Part shown: one piece after another, positions 34,100 to 43,391 of the stretch | Position numbering within the stretch: the first letter of the stretch is position 1 | Layout of the letters: each line of letters opens with the position of its first letter | NCBI RefSeq assembly: GCF_902686445.1 | Contig: NC_062216.1 | Span: 15,397,084 to 15,461,083 of the forward strand | Source: Sciurus carolinensis | Taxonomy: Eukaryota > Chordata > Mammalia > Rodentia > Sciuridae | Length of the DNA stretch: 64,000 nt | Reading direction: 5' to 3' | The notes under the pieces: generated by a model | The model's database searches: none | Told to the model about the DNA's origin: nothing | The model's input: the letters and a program-made list of their open reading frames with translations, nothing else | Position numbers and translations under genes: made by a program

Positions 34100-35659
34100 C
34101 TTTTACAGGAAGTGCCTCCTCCCTTCTGGGTGGTTTCTGCACGGGCGGGTGGCTCTTTGCATGTCCAGCCCTGATCTTTCCCCCTTTGCTGGGGGCACCC
34201 AAGCTTATCAAATAGTATTGCCAGAGCTATCGCAAAAATACAGGATTCCAGTTAAATTTGAATTCCAGATTTAGAAAACCGTTTAGTGTAAGTGTGTCCT
34301 ACTTATACTAAAAAAGTATACTTATGCTAAAAAAATCATTGTTTATTTGAGATTAGATTAACTAGATGTTCTGAATTTAATATGGTAACTTTTTCATCAA
34401 ATTGGGGGTCAGGTGTCTCCTTCTGCTGCTTCCCTGTGATTGAATAGACTGCTGATGCTGCTGGTTGAAGAGGGTTTGTGTTTTTCGGACTGATCACCTG
34501 CTGCCGGGCACTTGGTCGGCGGCCTTCTTTCCGCCTCAGCTGAGAGAGCTTAGCGTGTGTGCATTTGGGTTCTCTTGCTGGCTTTCTGCTTTTCTCTCTT
34601 CATTTATCTGTTTATCTCTCCCTGTCGTGTGTTCTTCATGTCCTCTCTTTTCTGGGGCCTTTGAAAGGCAAATCTGCATAGTGATGGGAATGATCCAGGA
34701 AGGTCTGTGCTTGGCGTCTGGAGTGGAGTCCAAGAGACCATTGACCTCCTGGTGAATGGGGGAGAGTGACATCTGGCCTAGAGATGGTGCAGCATGACCA
34801 GCTGGCTCATGCATTATGAAAGGGTGACGTTTGCCTTGGAGAGTGTTGCCTACAGGGCTGGGCTGTAGCGTTCCTGGGCCCATTCTTCAGTGGTGGGAGG
34901 CGGTGGAGTGTGTCATAGGCTGAAGGAAGCTGATACCACTTGACCTCAGATGCTGGCAGAAGGAGCCACTATCATCGAGTCGACTCTATCCTGCATTGAG
35001 AGGTGACAGGAAACTTGAACCATCAAAAGCCTCCTGGAGACTTGGACGTGGCCATCTCCTAAACGGCCCCATTTGTCACTTCTGCTTGCCAAGGTTGACT
35101 TGACACCGAGAGTGGAGACATGGATGAACAGACAGCCCAGCCGCGTCCTTGCCTTTTCCCTCGCCTTCCCCTTGCTGTCTGCTGGCCCACGCTCGCACCC
35201 TCCCCTCCCTTCGCTCTGAGCCTCTCCGAGGCCCTGGCACCAGCCACGGGCCTGTAGCGAAGGAGGTCGGCTGCAGCCACAGAGGAGCCAGGTGCTCTCC
35301 CTGTAAGTCGCCCTAGTGCACGTTGGCCTGTGTTCCTCCTCCTGTGTCCTCGGTGTGGCATGGAGGAGGGCAGTGGGTTCAGAAGGCCAGGGTTTGCCTG
35401 GAGGCTGGCAGGCTGTCCGAGAGCCTGTTGGTGATAGGGAGGGAGCCGTCTCTCCCAGAGGTGCTCACTTGGTCCTGCCCAGGACCAGACATGCCCAGCA
35501 CAGGGTAAACAGGTATTTTTTTCCCTTCTGTGCAGGGCACCAGGAAAAGCTGTTTCCTGTTTGTACTTGCCAGCGGCAGGCGCAGTGCTGGGGCTCAGAC
35601 CTGCATAGAGGAGGGAGGCGAGGCGGTGCCTCCTGTCCACGCCAGGCGCATGCTCTTTC

Positions 35660-35815
35660 CAGGCTCCTCTCATGCGCTGTCTTACTGACTCTGTCCCAGC
35701 CCTGTGAGCCAGGCAGGAAGGCGCAGCTCTCCCTGCTTGGTAACTGGGGACACTGAGCATCAGAGATATGGTACTCAGCCCAAGGTCACACAGCCACAGT
35801 GAGGGACCAATCAAG
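35660..35815 (-). mobile_element. MIR SINE, antisense
   Basis: Contains taactggggacactgagcat at 35741-35760, cccaaggtcacacagccaca at 35779-35798 and a preceding cagccctgtgagccaggcag segment, in antisense MIR order. Confidence 0.65.
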
Positions 35816-36904
35816 GCCACATAACAGACGCTCCTTCCTCTTCTGTCAGCCGGGTAGGCTCCCTCTGAGCTCACCGGGAGCCCCTGGCTGGCCCACCTAG
35901 GCTTTGAGCTTCTTGACTCCCACCTCTTCTCCTCATACCTGGCCTCTCCCTGGCCAGTGAGGGAGACATTCTGGTTCCCCAGAGGGCCTTTGCCATGGTC
36001 TTCCCATTCATGCTTCAGCTCCTTCTCCAGCCTGTGGAGCCAGTGACATTTTGAGAGGCCCCACGGACGTCAAGGCCAGCCATTACCCCCAGGGTGCCCA
36101 TTGTCAGCTGATCACACAGTTAACCTTGTCAGAGAGAAGCGAGGCCCCTGTGCACTGCTAGGGACTGGAACTGTCTAGGAGGTTGGGCTGGGGCCCTGAG
36201 GTCTTCTGTGGCTGGCATCATCCTCAGGAAGTGGGCTGACAGTGACTTCCCACCCCAGTCTTGGACCCCAGCCTGGTAGGCAGGGTGCCCTGGCCCCAGT
36301 GCTGGGATTTCCCTTCTGACTTGTGTTGACATGCATGTCACCCATCTTGAGTCTGTCAGGCACATGGCAGGTCTCCATACATATTTGGAGCAAGGATGAA
36401 TGGCTGTCTACCACCTCGTCCCTGTTCAGAGGGATCCTGGAGGATATGGATGAGGAAAGCTGTAGTGTCTGCCACTCTGGGGATGTGTATTTCAGTTGCA
36501 CAGACAAAGCAAGGCAATACCAATAAGTCCCTGTGCCTTTAAGTTGCCTGGATGTTGTGACTGGAATGCACAAGTGGGAGAAAGTCACTTGGCCAGGTGA
36601 AATGGGCTTCCTTGGGAGGGACAGGAGGTAGTCTTGGAGAGGTGGTAGGAATGTGGTTGATGGTATTGGAATGGACTGCTGTCTTCTAGCTAAGAGATGG
36701 TGCTTGGGCACCTCTTTGGCATGAAGAAGATGGTAACTAGAGACTTTGATGGGGACGGAGCAGCCTCCCTGGTCCACCCCTGTAGGGCTCTGCTCTGGCC
36801 TTCTCTTGCCCATCTGCAGCCCTCAGTGATGTGGCCTGATCCTGTTGCCTTGCCTTGTTTGGATTTGGCCGAAGCAAGCAGAGGTAGGAGTCTTTGGAAA
36901 TGCC

Positions 36905-37342
36905 GTGTAGTTCCCTGGAGCTTGGAACCAAGTAGCAGAATCTGGGTGCTTAAAACAGAAATGTGTTCTCAGGGTTCTGGAGGCCAGCAGGCCCAAATCA
37001 AGGAGTCAGTGGGCTGTGTTCTCTCTGAACGCTCAGCGAAATGCTCCGTGCTCAGCTCAGAGCCGTAAGTGTGCTCTCTCTTGGCTTCTGGTGTTGTCCA
37101 CCATCCTTGGCGGCCATTGGCTGTGGATGCATCACTCTGGTCTCCCCTTCGTCATAGGCTCTCCAGCGTGTCTGTGTCTCTGCTCTTCTTATAAGGATTT
37201 AGGACCTGCCCTAATCTACCGTGACCTCTTCTGAACTTGATTACATCTGCAAAGACCCTATTTCTGAATTGTTGCATTCACAGCTACTGGCAATGTGGAC
37301 TTCGGCACATTTTTGGAGGGGACACAATTCAACTCCAGACAG
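36905..37342 (-). mobile_element. MaLR (MLT1-class) LTR, antisense, near full length
   Basis: Reverse copy of the family at 22798. Landmarks are cagggttctggaggccagca at 36972-36991, cttcttataaggatttagga, cttgattacatctgcaaaga at 37236-37255 and ccctatttctgaattgttgc, ending gggacacaattcaactcc. A solo LTR with no internal viral-like genes. Confidence 0.7.
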
Positions 37343-37774
37343 CTTTGGTTTTGTTTCGTTTGTCTCCAAATCCCATCTAGCGGTTCAAGACTCTGCCCAC
37401 TCCACCCACCTCTCAGGTTCTGGAGGTGCAGGGTGTGTGCAGAGGCCTCGCCCCCATCTTTCACTCACTGCCCGCTCTCTGAATTGCTGGCTTGCAGAGT
37501 GGGACAGATGCTATCTTGACATTTGAGGCCAAACCTCATTCTGCAGTGAGTAAGGGCGTGGTTGGAAATGCTGCTTTTCCTGTTTTGGGGGTGGTGGTGA
37601 GAAAATAGAGGTGCATGGATGGACAAGAATGAGCGCAGAGACGGTTGCAAGCTTTGTGGCCTCCTGTGGAAGCCGGTGTTGCTTTTACAGAGACGCAGAG
37701 TCTGGGCTCTGGAAGGACCCTTAAGGGCTCACCCCATCCTGCATTGGAACCTGCCAGAAAGGGCAACCGCTTGC

Positions 37775-37960
37775 TGTTAGTGTTCTGGGTTTGAGTCCTG
37801 GCTCCGCTGCTCAAGAGCTCTGTGATCTTGGGCTTATTTAGCTTCTCTGATGCTCAGCTTTCTCATTTGTCAAATGAAACAATAATAAATGCTTGTCATA
37901 CCTCACAGGGTTTCTTGGAGGATTAAATAGTAAAGGACTGATGTGAGTATACCTTTTTAA
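37775..37960 (+). mobile_element. MIR SINE, sense
   Basis: Landmarks in order: gttctgggtttgagtcctgg at 37782-37801, agctctgtgatcttgggctt at 37817-37836, a gctttctcatttgtcaaatg run at 37857-37876, and ggaggattaaatagtaaagg at 37917-37936. Confidence 0.85.
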
Positions 37961-39031
37961 AAATCATGACCTTCTCCCGGCTTCAGGGACTGAGACACGC
38001 GAGGCCTGTTTAGGGCCAGATCTCTCCAGAGGGCTCCCTACTTCTCAAAAACATCTTCCAGGCCCCTCCAGGCAAACTGGAATTTGTGTGGAAGTGGGGT
38101 ATTCTCAGCCACCTTCCTCTGATACCCCTGGCCTGCATGGCAGGGTCCTCGTGAGGGCAGGAGCGCCCCCTGGAGGCTTCCCATCTCTCCTCCCGCAGGC
38201 TGGCTCTGCCTCTCTTGGCGCTTGCCTCCTCCTCCCTCTTCCTGGTCTTTTCTCCAATGGGATAAAGTTCCAGTGCAGAACCAGGACAGCTATATTTGGG
38301 GGTGAACTGGGGATGGCTATGTGAGGGCCTTTACAGTGTGCCAAGAGCATGGCCGAGGAGCCCGGTGACATGGGTTTTAGCCCTTTCTGTCACTGGCAAT
38401 TGGAGTCATCAGAGAACCCTTGCTGGGCACCTGGTCCTGAGGTCCTGCTCTGTGCTTATCATGGGGAAAATGCCAGCAAACAAGACCTCCTCACTGCTTC
38501 TGGGAACTGCGGTGAGACTCAGATGTGATGTCTGAGACCAAGAACACCCACCTGACATGGTGGGCAGGGAAAGGTGCTCCTCAGCCCAGGCTGATGGTAA
38601 CCTCTGCGGCCAGGGCACTGGGGCAGAAGGAAGGAGTGGGGGTTGCTGTGTGTTGGACGTGGCACCTCTGCTTCATGCCTCCCCTGAATTCTAGCTCTGG
38701 GACTGGGCGGGGGCTGGACCTGTCAGACAGTACCCACCTGTATGCAGCTCAGGTCGAGTGTGGAGCACAGAGCTGTGCCCCTGTGGTTATGAAGACGCAT
38801 CAGAGGTGAATGGGCGGTGGCATGCTACGCCACCAGAAAAAGAAAAGGCTCTGCTTCTACCTGGTGGAACTGGCGTGGTAGTGGAGGGTGACTGTGGGTG
38901 GGGGTAGTTTTGACATGATGCAAAGGAGCCCAGGCAGGAATGCCCTATTGTAAGCCATCTTTCACTGGGGTGGGGACTTTGAGCTTCAGCCAGGTCCTAT
39001 GAGGTGACTAGGACAGGGGTTATTGGACCCA

Positions 39032-39111
39032 TTTTTTTTTTTCCCCCCCCAATGCTGGGGCCTTGTGCTTGCAAGGCAAGCGCTCTACCAACTGAGCCAT
39101 CTCCCCAGCCC
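39032..39111 (-). mobile_element. ID SINE, antisense, box B deleted
   Basis: T run 39032-39042 and C run 39043-39050, then minus-strand ID sequence ending ccatctccccagcc. Read on its own strand it has box A as tggctcagttgg, but jumps from caaggc directly to cccagcatt. About 13 bases including the whole box B are therefore missing. Imperfect 10-bp flanks, ggacccattt (39025-39034) and gggtccattt (39113-39122), are likely target duplications. It should not be transcribed by pol III from its own promoter. Confidence 0.88.
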
Positions 39112-39554
39112 TGGGTCCATTTGCAGGTGGGAAGAGTGCAGGTGTTGAAGGACTTGGGTAGCAGCATTCAGATGTGTGGTTAAGCAGAAAGTAGAGCCCA
39201 AGTCTCTGGCCCTGGCCTAGATGTTCCCTGTGAACCCAGCCTGCGTCTTCTCTGCATTCTTCTCTCGCAAAGAGCCATTGAAAATGTGCGTGGTGTCTCT
39301 TTTTGAGCCCTATTGGTCAGTCCATCACCGGCCTTTTCTTAAACTGCATTACAGCTCTGCTGTCTAGGAAATCTGTCCCCTAGTTGCTCCCAGCTTGAGG
39401 CCCCAGGCGGTTCCCCATACTTTCCTCCTCTCCCTCCTCCTGGCTTCCTCTGACTCTGGGGAGCTACAGGGAGGAGCTGCCATGACATGCTGGCAGAGGA
39501 GGCAAGGACGCCAGACTAAACTGTTTTCTCTGTTGGGTCTTCTCCTGACACCAG

Positions 39555-39664
39555 GTCCCGGCTGGCGGACTTCCACGCCAACTGTCGAGCCTCCTACCGG
39601 ACACTTACCAGCTGCCCTGCCGACAATTACCAGGCGTGTCTGGGATCCTACGCTGGCATGATTG
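39555..39664 (+). CDS. GFRA2: GFRA2 exon 5: domain D3, first half
   Basis: This exon supplies the last base of Arg265, residues 266-301 and the first base of Gly302, all in the third cysteine-rich domain, which completes the compact D2-D3 unit of GFRalpha receptors. The encoded sequence reads SRLADFHANC, then SCPADNYQAC and LGSYAGMI, with three conserved cysteines. The acceptor is tgacaccag|g and the donor g|gtaagt, the consensus form. Entry is phase 2 and exit phase 1, both fitting their neighbours. Compared with the remembered human protein there are two changes, Arg for Gln and Leu for Val, in the SYRTLTSC stretch. The exon is 110 bp and lies after a 37-kb intron, so it depends on long-range splicing. 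Confidence 0.98.
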
Positions 39665-40287
39665 GTAAGTTTTCTTGCATTTTCTGGGCTCCCAGCCTTG
39701 TGGCGTGGGGGCTCTTGCCTGGATCAGAGCTTCCCTGGGGCTGATTCAGATAGAACTATGAGGAGAACCAGAGCAGAGGCCAGCTCCTGATGGAGGAGAG
39801 CCCGTCTCTTTATCATGGGGGTGGAGGGCCCTAGCAGCCTGTATGGTTTTGGAAGCAAGAAGAAAATGTGACCTTTATTGCGGTTCCGACATTCTAGGTA
39901 CTCTCTTCTTGGGCCTCTCTACAGCTCTTACTAGGGAGATGTTGGTCCCCATTCTACAGATGAGAAAACTGAGGTTAGAGAAGTTGGGTGACTGGCACAG
40001 GCTCACCCTGCTGGCAAACGTCAGCACTGGGATCCAACCCAGGAATTGTTCCTTTGTTTTCCTGATTCTAGAAAACAGGGAGAAAACAAGGGAATTCAGT
40101 CTTGGACAGAGCTGCTGGGCTCTTCCCTCTCATCCTGGTGACAAGGCGCTCTGTGCCTCTGGCCCTTGCTCACCCCATGGTCATAGAGTTGGGGTGCATG
40201 TGCCCTGGCGTACCTGGGGCTGGGGCCCAAGGGAAGGCCTGACTGCTCATCTCCCCTTCCCTCCCTTCCTCCCTTCCTCCCTGCCAG
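39665..40287 (+). other. GFRA2: GFRA2 intron 5 (623 bp)
   Basis: Phase 1. Donor gtaagt; acceptor ctgccag preceded by a pyrimidine tract of ccttcctccc units (about 40250-40285). Holds one antisense MIR (39880-40065). Retention would meet an in-frame stop about 70 bases in. Confidence 0.95.
39880..40065 (-). mobile_element. MIR SINE, antisense
   Basis: Ordered landmarks: cattctacagatgagaaaac at 39950-39969, tgaggttagagaagttgggt at 39970-39989, gatccaacccaggaattgtt near 40031-40050. It occupies about a third of intron 5. Confidence 0.8.
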
Positions 40288-40428
40288 GGTTTGACATGAC
40301 CCCCAACTACGTGGACTCCAGCCCCACCGGCATCGTGGTGTCGCCCTGGTGCAGTTGTCGAGGCAGCGGGAACATGGAGGAGGAGTGTGAGAAGTTCCTC
40401 AGGGACTTCACCGAGAACCCGTGCCTCC
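40288..40428 (+). CDS. GFRA2: GFRA2 exon 6: domain D3, second half
   Basis: This exon supplies two bases of Gly302, residues 303-348 and one base of Arg349. It finishes domain D3. It begins FDMTPNYVDSSPTGIVVSPW and continues with CSCRGSGNMEEECEKF and the FTENPC stretch; four cysteines are visible. This block appears identical to the human protein as I remember it. Acceptor ctgccag|gg, donor c|gtgagt. Both flanking introns are phase 1, so the 141-bp exon could be skipped without a frameshift, though the loss of 47 residues would break D3. The open frame continues for about 100 bases into intron 6, but the strong donor and the homologous continuation in exon 7 set the true end. Confidence 0.98.
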
Positions 40429-42359
40429 GTGAGTCCAGGGTGTCCTCCCTTCCCACAAACCCCTTGCTTCCCACCTGCCCGTTGCCCCGGGAACCAGAAG
40501 CCTGCCTAGGCCACTCGCGTTACCTCCTGTGAGGTGGCCCGTGATTCACATGGGGCTTCTCTACCATGGGTGCTGCCTGCAGGGACCCTGGATTTTGAGC
40601 TTCTGAAGAGTCACATGAGAGCTGCCAGCTGGCAAGCTTCAGTTCACACCAGAGGCCTTGAACCTGTGTCAGGCCGAAGCCCAGGTTTCTGGTCTGTTAT
40701 TCTGACTGCGTCAGCTAGGTTCCTTTGGAGACAGCGCTCTCTCATCCCGGGCCTCTGCCATTTCTTCCTTTAATGAGTATTTCCCCACTGGCACTGGAAG
40801 CCATCTAGCTTCTAAACCAGAGGCCACAGAGGGCAGCCTGCCTTTAGTGTTTGCAATGGGACACCTGTTGCTGACCACCCACCTGCAGGCTCTTCCCTCC
40901 TTCCTGTCCTCCTTTCTTCCTTCCATCTGTCTGTCCATTCATCCGTTTTCTTCCTTTCTGTGTGGCCCAGTAGGTAATTCAGATTCCAGTGCCTGTCACT
41001 GAGGGGCGTGTGGCCAGATGGAGGTGAACGGAGGGGCCGCCTGCCATCAAAGTGCAGTGCGAACGGTCCTAGGATAGAGTCCTGCCCGGGGTGTGGCAGG
41101 AGCCCGGGGTGGGGACACTGTCAGCCAGGAGGTGGGAGGCCTGAGGGTTCTCAGAGGCTGTCTCCCTTGGTGCATACCAGGGTACACAGTTGAGGAGCAG
41201 AAGGCACCTGCTCTCCACCCTGGCAGGGCCCCGGGCTCCCCAGAAGACCACAGTTTGTTAGGGAGCTCCCCGGCACTCGGCCTGCACAAGCTTCGAAGGC
41301 GACCACATTACGTTATCTGACAGGCGAGAGCATCCTCCTCATGAAGGGTCCTGCAGACGTGAGGCACTGGGGTTTCTGACCCTGCAGGTGGCATGGTGGT
41401 GGCGTGGGTGGTTGAAGGGACGCCAGCAGGTGGGGTGGAGATAAGATCCACTTGGTTGTGATGTGGAGGTCACGGGAGTAGGGACATGATTCTGATGGGT
41501 GACACAGTACAGAGAGTCCCTAAGAAGGCTGTAGTAGGGAGAGGACAATGACGACTGAACCAGAGCAGTGGGAGGGGGACAGTGACAAGAGATGGGGTGG
41601 AGAGATCTTTAGGAAACCAGCTCAGCGGGCTGCCAGTGGGTGGGTAGGGAGGCTCCAGGAGGCCCCCACCTGGGTTTCTGTCTGGGGGACTTGGGGACAT
41701 AGAGATGACACCTTCGTGACTGGCAACCCAGGGGGCTGGGAGTGTTGGCAGTGGTGGGAAGAGATGCCTGGTGTGGACTTGGACGTGAGGCCTGGGGAGG
41801 TGCATCTGGGGCATGGAGGAAGTGAGTCCCCTGGACGCTTGGTTATGGGCTTGTGTCTTGGGGACAGAATTCTGTCCGGGACTCTGAAGAGTCAGTGCTC
41901 AGGGAACTAGAGCTAGTTGGCAGCGTGGAGGCCACCTATGGAAAGTGTAAGGTGTGGGTAGGGAGGAGGGCTGAGTCTGGGCCCTTGGAACGCCTGCAGC
42001 TGGGGCCTGGAAGCTTCTGAGGTGGCAGTGGAGCCGGGGGGCCTGTGCTCAGGGATCAGCGGTTGGGACCCCCTTGGCCCTGCCCTCCTCCCTGGGCTCC
42101 CACACCTCCCGCTTCCTCCTCCTCTCCTCTGAGGCCGTCCTCACCATGCTGTGCGTTTCCTTCCATTCTGGCTCCCTCTTGCTCTTTTCTTCTCTAGATG
42201 TGGACTTTGTAGGTCTGAAAAGAACCCGAACTGAGTGAAATTCCTTGTTTACCCTTTGTCCTCAGCTTCTGGCTGTCCAGGGAAGGTAGTGGTCAGGGTG
42301 GGGGAAGTGATGGAAGGGGGTCCTGATTTCTGTCCGTCTGCTTGTCCCCCACCCACCAG
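40429..42359 (+). other. GFRA2: GFRA2 intron 6 (1.9 kb)
   Basis: Phase 1. Donor gtgagt, acceptor ccccacccaccag. A pyrimidine-rich stretch lies at 40895-40965. From about 41350 to 42020 the purine-rich sequence loosely follows the antisense L2 pattern (for example gggacatgattctgatgggt at 41481-41500). No gene is seen. Confidence 0.9.
41350..42020 (-). mobile_element. Probable diverged L2 LINE, antisense
   Basis: Long G/A-rich sequence with L2-like features: ctaagaaggctgtagtaggg at 41520-41539, a gtgacaagagatggggtgga run at 41562-41581 and gtgtggacttggacgtgagg at 41771-41790. The match is weak and made by eye. Confidence 0.35.
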
Positions 42360-42532
42360 GGAATGCCATTCAGGCCTTCGGCAATGGCACAGATGTGAAC
42401 GTGTCCCCCAAGAACCCCTTACTCCCGGCCACCCAGGCCCCAAGGGTGGAGAAGACTCCTTCTTTGCCAGATGACCTCAGTGATAGCACCAGCCTGGGGA
42501 CCAGCATCATCACCACCTGCACATCTGTCCAG
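42360..42532 (+). CDS. GFRA2: GFRA2 exon 7: C-terminal linker with N-glycosylation site
   Basis: This exon supplies two bases of Arg349 and residues 350-406. It leaves the folded D3 (NAIQAFGNGTDVNVSP) and enters the low-complexity linker between D3 and the membrane anchor, rich in Pro, Ser, Thr and Asp, with PRVEKTPSLPDDLSDS and a late TTCTSVQ. Asn357 in N-G-T is an N-glycosylation sequon known in this family; N-V-S-P at 362 is disfavoured by the proline. The stretch KNPLLPATQ differs from the human KGPSFQATQ as I recall it, so the linker drifts faster than D2 and D3. Acceptor acccaccag|gg; donor cag|gtgagg, phase 0. Confidence 0.97.
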
Positions 42533-42789
42533 GTGAGGGGTGGGGCTCTGCCACTCAGGGACTTGGGAGGGGGCAGGGAGCCAAGGGTCTGGGGAAGCAG
42601 CATGGAGTCAGAACAGCATGGGAAACTACTCATCTGGGGCCAGCAAAGGTACACTGAAGGTCCTGCCTTTAGGTCAGGGACACAGAGGCAGGGAGGAGCC
42701 GTGAGGTTGGTTTTTACCTGTTCATTCCTTGGCATTGATCTTGCAAACGTGGAACACCTGCTACACATGGCATCATGCTAGACATCACA

Positions 42790-42990
42790 GGGCACCCGAG
42801 AAGTGTAATGGGTACCATTTATCAGCCCTCTGCTAATTACCAGCTCTTGTCCTAGTAGATCCTCTGCTTTTCCTAGTGAACTCTCACACAGTATGGTATT
42901 GGCGTTCTTGTTTCACGTGCAGGAAACTGTCTAGAGCTGTAGTGATGGACCCAAGATCACATAACTGACTGGTGCGGACGATGGCCAAAC
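42790..42990 (-). mobile_element. MIR SINE, antisense
   Basis: Ordered landmarks: ttgtttcacgtgcaggaaac near 42909-42928, a gatggacccaagatcacata run at 42944-42963 and a preceding gaactctcacacagtatgg. Diverged. Confidence 0.55.
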
Positions 42991-43347
42991 CTAACTGATC
43001 TGACTCAAAGCCCATGGGGCTCATTTGTCCATCCATCTGTCCATCCACCCACCCACCCACTCACGTGTCCTCTCACCTGTGTGGGGTACTTGCCAAGTTG
43101 TATGTGAGATGCTAGGGAGACATTGATGAATGAGGGAACACAGTCCTGTTTTTTGGTCCTATGGCCTTGTTGAGGATCAGACAATGAAATAAGCATGAGA
43201 CATAGACCACAGGCAGTGTCACAACAGGGGACACGTGGCACTCTGGAGGAGCTCAGCATCTCCCTCGCTGCGTTACCCTGGTACCACTGCACCATGCACT
43301 CTGGTAGTCTCCTTGCTGAAGAGGTTGGTTCTAGGCAGGACAGAAAC

Positions 43348-43352
<5 letters not shown>

Positions 43353-43387
<35 letters not shown>
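43353..43387 (+). repeat. (CA)n microsatellite
   Basis: About 17 uninterrupted CA units, preceded by an imperfect acacacg block from 43345. Intronic and likely polymorphic. Confidence 0.97.

Positions 43388-43391
<4 letters not shown>

Larger units (their letters stand above)
2194..39554 (+). other. GFRA2: GFRA2 intron 4 (37.4 kb)
   Basis: Donor ccg|gtaggg at 2194, acceptor ctgacaccag at 39545-39554. The intron is phase 2. No gene is seen inside. Open frames up to 284 codons are present but have no family signature, and the longest runs through repeat sequence. Repeats listed separately include MIR, L2, MaLR LTRs, hAT and Tigger relics, ID SINEs and microsatellites. The remainder is unique sequence. 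AT-rich repeat-poor blocks at about 16760-16970, 26880-27060, 27205-27400 and 31540-31740 are candidate conserved non-coding elements. Nothing recognisable was found in about 4450-7250, 17000-20700, 25250-26220, 34450-35650 and 38500-39000. Confidence 0.9.

Noticed and set aside
35059..35874. 271-codon minus-strand open frame
   Set aside because: Low-complexity Arg/Ala/Gly/Pro-rich product typical of GC-rich non-coding DNA. It crosses an antisense MIR at 35660-35815.
36175..36813. 212-codon minus-strand open frame
   Set aside because: No domain recognised; plain intron 4 sequence with overlapping shorter frames on both strands.
39843..40532. 229-codon frame running through intron 5, exon 6 and the start of intron 6
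   Set aside because: Only the central 47 residues (exon 6) match GFRA2. The outer parts are intron that happens to be open, including an antisense MIR. The strong splice sites define the exon.
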